A stretch of DNA of 64,000 nt from Myxococcales bacterium UBA1238 (GTDB lineage: Bacteria; Myxococcota_A; Bradymonadia; UBA7976; UBA1532), in contig DBWM01000043.1 in NCBI GenBank assembly GCA_002309015.1, positions 8,292 through 72,291 of the forward strand, written 5' to 3'. Under the pieces are notes generated by a model, which saw nothing but the letters and a program-made list of their open reading frames with translations, searched no databases and was not told the origin of the DNA. Numbering within the stretch: the stretch's first letter is position 1; each line of letters begins with the position of its first letter. The position numbers were made by a program, and so were the translations under genes. Positions 42,009 through 52,778 of this stretch are shown in pieces.

Positions 42009-42968
42009 ATGTCATTTAAACTGGAGATAGAATTAGATCTGCTGAGAAATCAAGCAGTTGCGGAAGCTTTGGCTCAGTTTATGCGGGCATTGGGGACGCA
42101 GTCGCAGGCGGCGATGACGCGTCCTTCCATCCCGGGGGTGTCTATTGAGTTAGATATGACCGAGAGTGAGGCCGAGTTGGGGGCTCACGCGCAAGATACG
42201 AGCGAGCAGTGGACGCAAGCGGTTTCTTGTGGTGCTGAAAGCGCGCAGCCGGGCGAAAAGGACCCTGTTCCCCAGGCTGCAACGGTGGACGCATACGCGG
42301 TGAACGCCGGTGCACAGACGGAAATGGGCCAGGAGTCCAACGCGGAGCCTCAAATGCCGTTGCCACCGCTTCCCCGTCGTTTGACGAGCCGCGAACGACA
42401 TCAGCAACAGATTGAAGGTCTGGATTTGAAGGCGCGTTACCGCCTGTTTTTGGAGCAGTTGCCCGAAAAGGCGCGCGCTTTTCTCGATTTGGTGCGCCAA
42501 AAAGGCTCGGTGAGCATCGATGAAGCGATGGAACAGCTGGGCGTGAAGGTGGGGAAGGCGATGGGCGGTTTGACAGGAGCCATCTCGCGCTGGGCGCCCG
42601 CGTTTCAGGTGAATATGCCGTATCAGGCCTGCTCGGTCGACGGTTTGCGGGTCTGGCGCTGGCTCGGCTCGCCGCTTGATAACGAGCTTGCGCTGGAGGA
42701 TGCGGCCCAGGCGAAGCCTTTGCCCATGTCGATGCTTTTAGACGTCACCATCGAGCTGCCTGCGACTTCGCAAACTTTTTTAAAGCATCTCGAATCCGAA
42801 GGGCGCCTTTCAACCAAGGCGTTGTTGCGCCTCTTTAAGCTCAAGAGCGAGCAATCCTTAAAGGGGATCCTGGAGCCCATCGACCGCCTGGTGCAGGAGC
42901 ACGCGCTGACGCAGCTCTATAAAACCGAAGTCGGTACAAACGGAGAGGTGATCTACCTCTGGCCGTAA
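42009..42968 (+). CDS. Unrecognised protein, second tandem paralogue
   Basis: A 319-residue protein starting 63 bp after its paralogue. The central block lies at residues 141-220 (RYRLFLEQLP, IDEAMEQLGV, VGKAMGGLTG, RWAP, VWRW), offset by exactly 20 residues from the first copy and about half identical by eye; VGKAMGGLTG is unchanged. The N-terminal helix and a C-terminal winged-helix-like block (249-319, ending IYLWP) also match. The linkers differ: here Gln/Glu/Pro-rich and acidic without the Lys/Ala tract. The pair probably arose by duplication and may form hetero-oligomers. Confidence 0.75.
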   Translation: MSFKLEIELDLLRNQAVAEALAQFMRALGTQSQAAMTRPSIPGVSIELDMTESEAELGAHAQDTSEQWTQAVSCGAESAQPGEKDPVPQAATVDAYAVNAGAQTEMGQESNAEPQMPLPPLPRRLTSRERHQQQIEGLDLKARYRLFLEQLPEKARAFLDLVRQKGSVSIDEAMEQLGVKVGKAMGGLTGAISRWAPAFQVNMPYQACSVDGLRVWRWLGSPLDNELALEDAAQAKPLPMSMLLDVTIELPATSQTFLKHLESEGRLSTKALLRLFKLKSEQSLKGILEPIDRLVQEHALTQLYKTEVGTNGEVIYLWP

Positions 42969-43388
42969 TTTGAGCGCGCTTTCCGCTTTAAAACCCACCT
43001 CCATTTCGCCTTAAAGCCTCATTTCATCCATTCAGCACAGCGCCTTTCCTCATCGATGGGCGATCGCTCGTTTTTGGTGCGCTGTTTGGGCTCGCCATGA
43101 TCGCATTTCATTCCTGAAATCTGCCTTCCTGATTTCAAAATGGCACCCTCAAAACCTGTGATCGGCTTTCTTTGAATCTGGATCTACGATTTCAGATCCG
43201 TAATGTATCTTCGCAGCTTTTTGATCGGGTGATCGAATTCGAAATCGACAATCTTTGTATCGTGAAAGCGCGTAGATGAGTTGTAATGTATCTTCTTTTA
43301 AAAAAGATGCTGCGTTTCAGAATTGCAATGCAGTTTTGATGATTTGAGAAACAGCATTTCGACTGCGCAACATTGTCTGCCTATACAA
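42969..43388. other. Gene-free region between the paralogue pair and the topoisomerase genes
   Basis: No convincing reading frame is seen in about 420 bp. The only structure noted is a 13-bp direct repeat GTAATGTATCTTC at 43200-43212 and 43283-43295. The composition becomes more AT-rich toward the right. It lies between convergent units, so promoters for neighbouring genes are not expected here. Confidence 0.5.
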
Positions 43389-43422
43389 AAAAGGCGCATC
43401 GCCCGTTTGCAATGCGCCTTTT
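43389..43422. terminator. Terminator of the topoisomerase operon
   Basis: An 11-bp perfect stem (43389-43399 with 43412-43422, AAAAGGCGCAT/ATGCGCCTTTT) with a 12-nt loop. On the minus strand a T-run follows, 23 bp past the stop of the B subunit gene; the plus strand also has a short T-run. Confidence 0.88.
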
Positions 43423-43444
43423 GTTTTAAAGGATCGCCGATCGA

Positions 43445-45357
43445 TCAGATGTCGAGCTCGTCGATTTCGCCTGCGGACTCCATCACGAAGTCGAAACGCG
43501 CCTTCGGATCTTTGCCCATGAGCGTTGCAACGGTGTTTTCGGTGATCAACCGGTCTTCGTCGGCGATATGCACCTGGAGGAGGCGGCGGTTTTGGGGATC
43601 GAGGGTCGTTTTATAGAGCGTTTCGGGATTCATTTCGCCCAAACCCTTGAATCGCTGGATGTCGGCCTGCTTCCCTTTGTGCCTGGCGAGGATTCGATCG
43701 CGCTCGGCGTCATCTGCAGCCCAGAAGACTTCCTTTGCAATCTCTACGCGGTACAAGGGCGGCTGCGCGATGAAGACGTGACCTTCTTCGATGAGGCGTT
43801 TGAAATAGCGGTAGAAGAATGTCATCAGGAGGGTCGAGATATGGTGGCCGTCGCTGTCTGCATCCATCAGGAAGATGATCTTATGGTAGCGCAGGTTGTC
43901 GAGATTGATGTCTTCACCGGTACCGCAGCCGAGCGCGGAGGCGATGTCATTTAATTCCTGGTTGGCGCTCACGCGACGGGCGCCGGCCTGCTCGGCGTTT
44001 AAGACCTTTCCACGGAGCGGAAGGATCGCCTGCGTCTGGCGATCGCGGCCTTGTTTGGCTGAGCCACCTGCGCTGTCGCCTTCGACGAGGAAAAGTTCGG
44101 ACTCGGTGGGATCTGTGCTCGAGCAGTCGGCCAGTTTTCCGGGCAGGTTCAGCCGATGGCTGACGGGACTCTTGCGCCTCACCGCTGCGGCGGCGGCCCG
44201 GCTCGCCTGACGGGCGCGGCATGCCTGAATGATGCGCGCTACGATCGATTGCGCCTGGGTCTGGTTCTGATTGAGCCATTGTTCCAGAGCGGGGCGGACG
44301 GCGCTTTGAACCTGGGTGCGCGCTTCAGGGTTGTTGAGCTTGTCTTTGGTCTGACCCTGGAACTGTGGATCGCGGATGAAGAGGTTTAAGACGGCCGTGA
44401 GACCTTCGCGAATGTCTTCGGGGGTAAAGTTGATGCCGCGGGGCGCGAGTTCATGTTCGTCGATGTAGTCTTTGACGGCGCGCTGAATCGCATCCTTTAA
44501 GCCCGCTTCGTGGGTGCCGCCGTCAGCGGTGGGGATCCCGTTGACGAAGCTCTTGATGACGGTGTCGGTGGACTCCGTCCAGCACATCGCGACCTCTAAA
44601 CGCAAATCTTCGTCCTCTTTTTTGAATTCAAAGAGGTGATCCATGATCGCGCGGCGCTGTCGCGATTCGAGATAGTTCTTTAAAAACTCCGAGATCCCGC
44701 CTTCGTGATGGAATTCGTGAGTTTCTTTGTTGCCGGTCAGGTCGTTGAAAGTGATCCAGAGGCCTGCGTGAAGGTAGGTTTTGACTTCGAGGCGCTGCGC
44801 GATGAGCTGTGCGTCGAATTCGGTGTCGGGAAAGATTTCGGCGTCGGGTTTAAATTCGATGTAGGTGCCCGTTCCGCGCGCGGCGCCCACTTCGCTGACG
44901 GAGGTGAGGGGCTTTCCCTTGCTGTAACGCTGCTCGTAGAGTTTGCCCTGCCTCTTGACGCGCACCAAAAGATGGGAGCTCAGCGCGTTGACCACGCTCG
45001 CACCCACGCCGTGAAGGCCGCCGGCGGTGCGATAGGCGTTCTGATCGAATTTTCCGCCCGCATGGAGCTGCGTGAAGATCACTTCGAGGGTGCTTCGATG
45101 CAGGTGATCCTTGGGATGGATCTCTACAGGGATGCCGCGGCCGTTGTCTTCAACCGAAATGGTCTGTCCGTCGGCCTGAAGGGTGACCACGATCTTTGAG
45201 GCGTAGCCGTTGATCGCTTCATCTACGGAGTTGTCGACGATTTCCCAGATTAAGTGATGCAGCCCCGTCTTTCCCACGCCGCCGATATACATGCCCGGAC
45301 GTTTGCGAACGGGTTCCAGGCCTTCGAGAATGGTGATTTCAGATGCGCCGTATTCGC

Positions 45358-45361
<4 letters not shown>
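43445..45361 (-). CDS. Type IIA topoisomerase subunit B (ParE/GyrB)
   Basis: A 638-residue ATPase subunit. The GHKL ATP site is shown by EIVDNSVDEAINGY, DNGRGIPVEIHP and TAGGLHGVGASVVNALS; the TOPRIM metal site by EGDSAGGSAKQGRDR and DADSDGHHI; the C-terminus by QRFKGLGEMNPETL. The length, without the insert of E. coli GyrB, fits either ParE or short GyrB. QGRDR and NAEQA are gyrase-like, while the partner subunit looks ParC-like, so the assignment stays open. It overlaps the A subunit gene by 4 bp. Confidence 0.93.
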
Positions 45362-47709
<2,348 letters not shown>

Positions 47710-47962
47710 CTTTTTGCCCACCAAAGAAAAGCGGGCCGCTTACCACAAACGGGCGGCGAACGCCAAGCTGAACAGAGCCGATATGCGGGAGAATCCGGCA
47801 GCGATGGGACAAAAATGGAATATTTTGTTTGTGAATCAGCGCGTTCAATGATTCATTGTGCATGTCGATTGCAACTTGGGGCGAGGATGCAGAAAATGCT
47901 GTTATCTTGCGCGCAGCTGTGGTCGGAGCGTGTGCGTTTTAGTTGTTGGGAGCTCAACGTCA

Positions 47963-50900
47963 ATGAATAAAATCGCTATCTTTCTGGGCCTTTTTTTGAT
48001 GGTGCCGTGGTTTGCCCTGGCCAAACAAGAAGGTTCGGCCTCGATCAATGGGACGAATCCGGATCCACAGCACGGCGGACTGTTCGGCCTGGCCAAAAAT
48101 CAATGGATTAAAGTCGATATTAAAAATGCGGGCGAGTACCTGCGCGTTTGCAGCAGCGACGATGTGACGGCAAGCGACTTAACGTCAACCCGCAACGGTG
48201 CCGAAATTTTGGTGCAAGCGCCCAGCGCGCCGTATTGCAGTGCGGATTCCGACTGTGCCGATGGGCAATATTGCCATGATCCCGTTGACGGCGAGCAATG
48301 GCGATCTTCGGGCGGGGAGAAAAAAGGGCGATGCATGCGTCGCATTGGGGTTGCAGCCCCCAGCGATAATAACGGCACGGTTCGTGGGTATTGCGATGCG
48401 CAGACTCCGAATATCACCTCGCGTTACAGGGAAGTTTTCACAGATGAAGCCGGTACCTGGCTGGTCAACTTTGTGGGGACGAGTTGCATGACAACGACGA
48501 CCACCAACGAAGATGATCAAACCATTACCACTTGCGTAGAGGAGAAAACAAAATACACCGATTATTTTGATATCAATATCACCACTCAGATGGGTGATCT
48601 GTCAGGTGTTTCCGATGGCCGTATTCATATGACCGATTGGCATCTCGTGTTGCGTGACTATTATCAGCATCAGCTCGCTCCTCAGGAATGGGGTTGCAGC
48701 TTTCTTGAGACCAACACGAACAAGAAATATAGTTTTTCGGGCGGTTTTTTTGTCAAAATTGAGAGCGTAAAAGAGGTTTATAAGATCCAATTCAACAATC
48801 TTTATAACGATGAATATCACATCATTGCCAATCGGGCAGGCATTCCGGGGTTCAGTCATGCAGATGCCTGTTTATATGGCACGGAGAAGGTGAATCTGGA
48901 CGAGAAATGCAGAGAAACGGGTACACCCATCGAATTGGTGGGGGAGTATGAGCTCTATTTAAATCAACCTACATTTTTGCAAACGGACGAGACGGATGAT
49001 TATCCGGATCAATATGTAAAACTGATGCTCGTTCAGGATGATATCCCCACTGAAAGCCAGGATGGCACAAAAAACCTTTTCCAATTGAGTTATTCAGAGT
49101 TATCTCCCTGCGATTTTGATATCACTTCTGATGAATTTAGACACACTGGCGAGTTTCAGGGTTATCTCAACGAGGGTGAACCGATTGATGACTATAATGC
49201 CTGCATCGAAAACGAGCAGAAGCTGATCCCTTATGGTGATGGTTACATTTCACCCAATGGCGATGGCAGGCAGGACAGCGCATATTTCATCTTCAAGAGC
49301 AAATATGATGCGACCGCTGAAGTGATTATTAATACCAATAACAAGTCTGGTTTTGAATTATTTAATGATCGGGTTTTGCGCACTTCCCTTAAATCGGGAT
49401 GGAGTTATGTGGAATGGGATGGCAAGGGGGTTGTAGATACAGCACTCCCCGACAGCAACTACTTGTTCCAGGTGAAGATTTATCCTGCCGAAATCCATGT
49501 ACCGCTTTCTACTCGTATATGTGGATCTGTTAAGATTTCATTGGTGCAGGGGCACAGCTATACGCCGCGTATGTTTTGGAATTCTTCAGGTAACTTAGCA
49601 GGGTATAGTTTTGGCCTGGAGAGATCGGGGTTTGCTTCTTTTGAGGCATCGAGGCCCATGATTTATGACATGTGGATCGATGGAACGGATCATATTAAAA
49701 GCAATCAAACAGCAGACAATAGCAATGTACAGCATCAATGCTTCGATGATCAGCGCTTAAGTTGTATCCAGGAAGTGAAGACCAGTTTTTATAAGGGTAT
49801 AGAAGCGAGCAACGGAGGGAAAGGAAACTACCTGCTCCCCTCAAGCTCGATATGGGTCTATTGCAGCGATACTCCTTCGACGAATCCGACTGTCGACTGC
49901 CATGATCGAAAGCTGGATACAGATAGAGATGGTATTCCAGATGAGATTGAGATGGCTCATGAATGTCTGCAGTGGGATAACGCTGACAGCGACGGTGATG
50001 GCATTCGCGATGGGGATGAAGACCGGAATCACGATGGCGTGGTTGATGACCAGGAGTCCAATCCATGCAATACAGACAGCGATGGTGACTCGCTCCCCGA
50101 TAACCTTGAAGACCAGGATGGGGATGGTATTTGTGATCCCGGGGAAACCTGTGCGTATTTAAAGGATACAGATGGAGATGGGGTGCGCGATGATGTGGAG
50201 CTCAATGAGACGCATACCAGTCCCACCAACGCCGATACGGATGGGGATGGGGTGTCTGATGGTGAGGAGCTTTGTATAGGGGTTCTTCAGGAACGCTGCA
50301 CGAATACCGATCCCTTTGCCGCAGATACCGACTGTGATGGTATCCCTGATGGCGTAGAAGTTTATGGAACAGAGCTGGAAACCTGCGAACAGGGTCTTTG
50401 CCCTCACGGGATTTGTGCTGCTTATATGAGATTAAATCTCGATGATGCGATCAACGCCGAATACACGCCCGGTTGCGTCTATGATCCTACCGTGCTCGAT
50501 TACATCGACGGCAACGGCCGTTACAAAGAGCGCTATTTCTGCATTTGCGTGCCTAAATACGGTGATGATCCGCATAGTTGCTCTCCTGTACATCAGACAG
50601 ATCCCAATAATCCTGACAGTGACGGTGATGGGTTAATAGATGGCAAGGAAGATGTAAACAGTAATGGCCGGGTTGATGAGCGCGAAACCGATCCGACGGC
50701 TGTCGATACAGATCGCGATGGGATCCCCGATAATGACGAGATCAAGGGTACCTTTGGTTATAAGACCGATCCATCAAATCCTGATACCGACGGCGATGGG
50801 CTTCCCGATGGTTTTGAGCTGAATATCGGACTGGATGTGATAGGTGGAACCCATGTCCGGAATGTTTCTGGCCGATGGGTGCGACTCGATGCCCAGGGAC

Positions 50901-52702
50901 ATGAACTCGGCAGCGTCGTTACGAACCCCCTAAAAGAGGATTCCGATAACGATGGCTTACAGGATGGGACTGAATGGGGCTATGGTCCGCTAGTCTTCGA
51001 TGAGCAGGGGCGTTGGATCTTGTCCGTTGTCGATGGCGGAAATATGCTCCAGGAGAATGGAAGCAGAACCAAAGTAAACATCACTGATCCGACGAACCCT
51101 GACAGTGACAGAGATGGCCTGCTCGATGGCAGAGATGCGTTCGGTCGCGGTGAAGATCTGAATTTAAATGGCATTTGGGAGGGCGATACTGAAACAGATC
51201 CCACCAAGTTGGATACGGATGGGGGCGGTGAAAGCGATGGCAGCGAATCCAGAGCAGGCCGAAATCCCTTGTATGGCCATGCGGACGATGACATCGCGGA
51301 TTTGCTCGATACCGATGGCGATGGCATTGCGGACGAGGATGAAGATAAAACTTACGCATCGCAGTTCCCTTGCTTGGACAGCGGCAATCCCGATTCAGAC
51401 GGCGACAGCATTCTCGATGGCGTGGAACTTTTAAGCGGCACCAATCCTTGCAAAGCCGATACCGATGGCGATGGATTGATGGATGGCGAAGAAGATGAAA
51501 ATCATAATGGTATTCAGGACTTAGACGAAACCGATCCTCGCAGGGCCGATACGGACGAAGATGGAGCGCCGGATGGCGTTGAGTTGGAATGGCATACGGA
51601 TCCGCTGCTTGCAGATACAGATGGCGATGGCATTCCGGATGGTCTGGAGCTCCATTTCTCGGCGGTTTGTAAAACGATTTCTTTTGAGATCGGTGCACCT
51701 ACCTGTTCTCATCCGGGTGTGAAAGGATCTCAGACAGTCGGAATCGATTCCGATGGCGATGGCATTTTGGATGGCGCTGAAGATCGCAATCATAATGGCA
51801 TTTGGGATGAAGGAGAATTGCATCCCATGCTGGCCGACACCGATGGCGATGGATTGTCTGACGCTCAGGAAGACAAAAACATGAATGGCCGGTTTGACAT
51901 CGATAATGACGAAACCGATGGTACCAAGAGAGATACGGATGGTGGCGGTGAAGATGACAAGTCGGAACTTGAGATTAAAAACATGTGTATTTACAACGAC
52001 TTCAGGCCAACTTCCCGCAATCCTATCGATCCGGCAGACGATGATTCCGATCACGATTGCGTTCAGAATCGAATTGAACTCAATCATCAATGCATGAAGT
52101 TCGATGTGGCCGATTCCGACGGCGACGGCCTGATGGATGGCGAGGAAGATAAAAATGGTAATGGCAAGGTGGATGTGGGAGAGACCGATCCCTGCTCGCC
52201 GGATACCGACGGTGATGGCTTAAGAGACGGCGAAGAAGATAAAAATCACAACGGTAAGGTGGATGAGGATGAGACCGATCCCCTGTCTTCTGATACCGAT
52301 GATGATGGTATCAACGATTACATTGAAACCATGCATGCTTGTTTGGATCAGACCAATCGCGATACAGACGGTGATGGCTTGCTGGATGGTGTTGAAGACA
52401 AGAATCATAATGGCAGAGTCGATGAAGGTGAGACGGATCCCTGCAAGCTGGATTCGGATGACGATGGCATCGATGACGGCAAAGAGATCGCGATGGGCAC
52501 CGATCCCACGAATCCCGATTCCGATGGCGATGGCCTGAATGATGGCGAAGATCCCGAGCCCCTGGTGCCCTTGCCCGAGATTCCGCCTGCAGCGGTCCAT
52601 GGTACGAATACATGCGCGATGTCTCATCAGCCTGCTTCGGCGCTGTGGGTTCTGGGCCTGCTCGGTCTCTGCGCGCTGCGTCGCAGGCGTCAATCCCGTT
52701 AA
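47963..52702 (+). CDS. Giant thrombospondin type 3 repeat surface protein with MYXO-CTERM-like tail
   Basis: A 1,579-residue secreted protein. An N-terminal signal peptide (MNKIAIFLGLFLMVPWFALA) leads to a unique region of about 400 residues with a Cys cluster near residue 93 (YCSADSDCADGQYC). Residues about 420-520 resemble the FlgD/gliding-motility C-terminal Ig-like domain (YISPNGDGRQDSAYF). From about residue 652 to 1530 there are about 28 D-x-D-x-D-G calcium-binding repeats. The end has a Cys, a hydrophobic helix and RRRR (TCAMSHQPAS, LGLLGL, ALRRRRQSR), a MYXO-CTERM-like sorting signal. It is likely anchored at the cell surface. It is transcribed divergently from the topoisomerase operon. 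Confidence 0.9.
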   Translation: MNKIAIFLGLFLMVPWFALAKQEGSASINGTNPDPQHGGLFGLAKNQWIKVDIKNAGEYLRVCSSDDVTASDLTSTRNGAEILVQAPSAPYCSADSDCADGQYCHDPVDGEQWRSSGGEKKGRCMRRIGVAAPSDNNGTVRGYCDAQTPNITSRYREVFTDEAGTWLVNFVGTSCMTTTTTNEDDQTITTCVEEKTKYTDYFDINITTQMGDLSGVSDGRIHMTDWHLVLRDYYQHQLAPQEWGCSFLETNTNKKYSFSGGFFVKIESVKEVYKIQFNNLYNDEYHIIANRAGIPGFSHADACLYGTEKVNLDEKCRETGTPIELVGEYELYLNQPTFLQTDETDDYPDQYVKLMLVQDDIPTESQDGTKNLFQLSYSELSPCDFDITSDEFRHTGEFQGYLNEGEPIDDYNACIENEQKLIPYGDGYISPNGDGRQDSAYFIFKSKYDATAEVIINTNNKSGFELFNDRVLRTSLKSGWSYVEWDGKGVVDTALPDSNYLFQVKIYPAEIHVPLSTRICGSVKISLVQGHSYTPRMFWNSSGNLAGYSFGLERSGFASFEASRPMIYDMWIDGTDHIKSNQTADNSNVQHQCFDDQRLSCIQEVKTSFYKGIEASNGGKGNYLLPSSSIWVYCSDTPSTNPTVDCHDRKLDTDRDGIPDEIEMAHECLQWDNADSDGDGIRDGDEDRNHDGVVDDQESNPCNTDSDGDSLPDNLEDQDGDGICDPGETCAYLKDTDGDGVRDDVELNETHTSPTNADTDGDGVSDGEELCIGVLQERCTNTDPFAADTDCDGIPDGVEVYGTELETCEQGLCPHGICAAYMRLNLDDAINAEYTPGCVYDPTVLDYIDGNGRYKERYFCICVPKYGDDPHSCSPVHQTDPNNPDSDGDGLIDGKEDVNSNGRVDERETDPTAVDTDRDGIPDNDEIKGTFGYKTDPSNPDTDGDGLPDGFELNIGLDVIGGTHVRNVSGRWVRLDAQGHELGSVVTNPLKEDSDNDGLQDGTEWGYGPLVFDEQGRWILSVVDGGNMLQENGSRTKVNITDPTNPDSDRDGLLDGRDAFGRGEDLNLNGIWEGDTETDPTKLDTDGGGESDGSESRAGRNPLYGHADDDIADLLDTDGDGIADEDEDKTYASQFPCLDSGNPDSDGDSILDGVELLSGTNPCKADTDGDGLMDGEEDENHNGIQDLDETDPRRADTDEDGAPDGVELEWHTDPLLADTDGDGIPDGLELHFSAVCKTISFEIGAPTCSHPGVKGSQTVGIDSDGDGILDGAEDRNHNGIWDEGELHPMLADTDGDGLSDAQEDKNMNGRFDIDNDETDGTKRDTDGGGEDDKSELEIKNMCIYNDFRPTSRNPIDPADDDSDHDCVQNRIELNHQCMKFDVADSDGDGLMDGEEDKNGNGKVDVGETDPCSPDTDGDGLRDGEEDKNHNGKVDEDETDPLSSDTDDDGINDYIETMHACLDQTNRDTDGDGLLDGVEDKNHNGRVDEGETDPCKLDSDDDGIDDGKEIAMGTDPTNPDSDGDGLNDGEDPEPLVPLPEIPPAAVHGTNTCAMSHQPASALWVLGLLGLCALRRRRQSR
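49916..52557 (+). repeat. Coding thrombospondin type 3 repeat tract
   Basis: About 2.6 kb of degenerate repeats encode D-T/S-D-G-D-G-x2-D-G-x-E units, often with NHNG and E-T-D-P, spaced 13-40 codons apart. The repeats are diverged at DNA level, so this is an old protein repeat rather than a recent tandem expansion. Confidence 0.85.
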
Positions 52703-52778
52703 TCCGGCCTCTTTCCTTTCCTGATTTCAATCACATAGACCAAAAGATCTCCCTTTGAACACAGAGAGGATGTCTCCG

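Noticed and set aside
50980..52730. Several long frames antisense to the thrombospondin repeats
   Set aside because: They are shadows caused by the repeated GAT-GGC-GAT codons; compositions are non-protein-like and no starts or ribosome sites are present.
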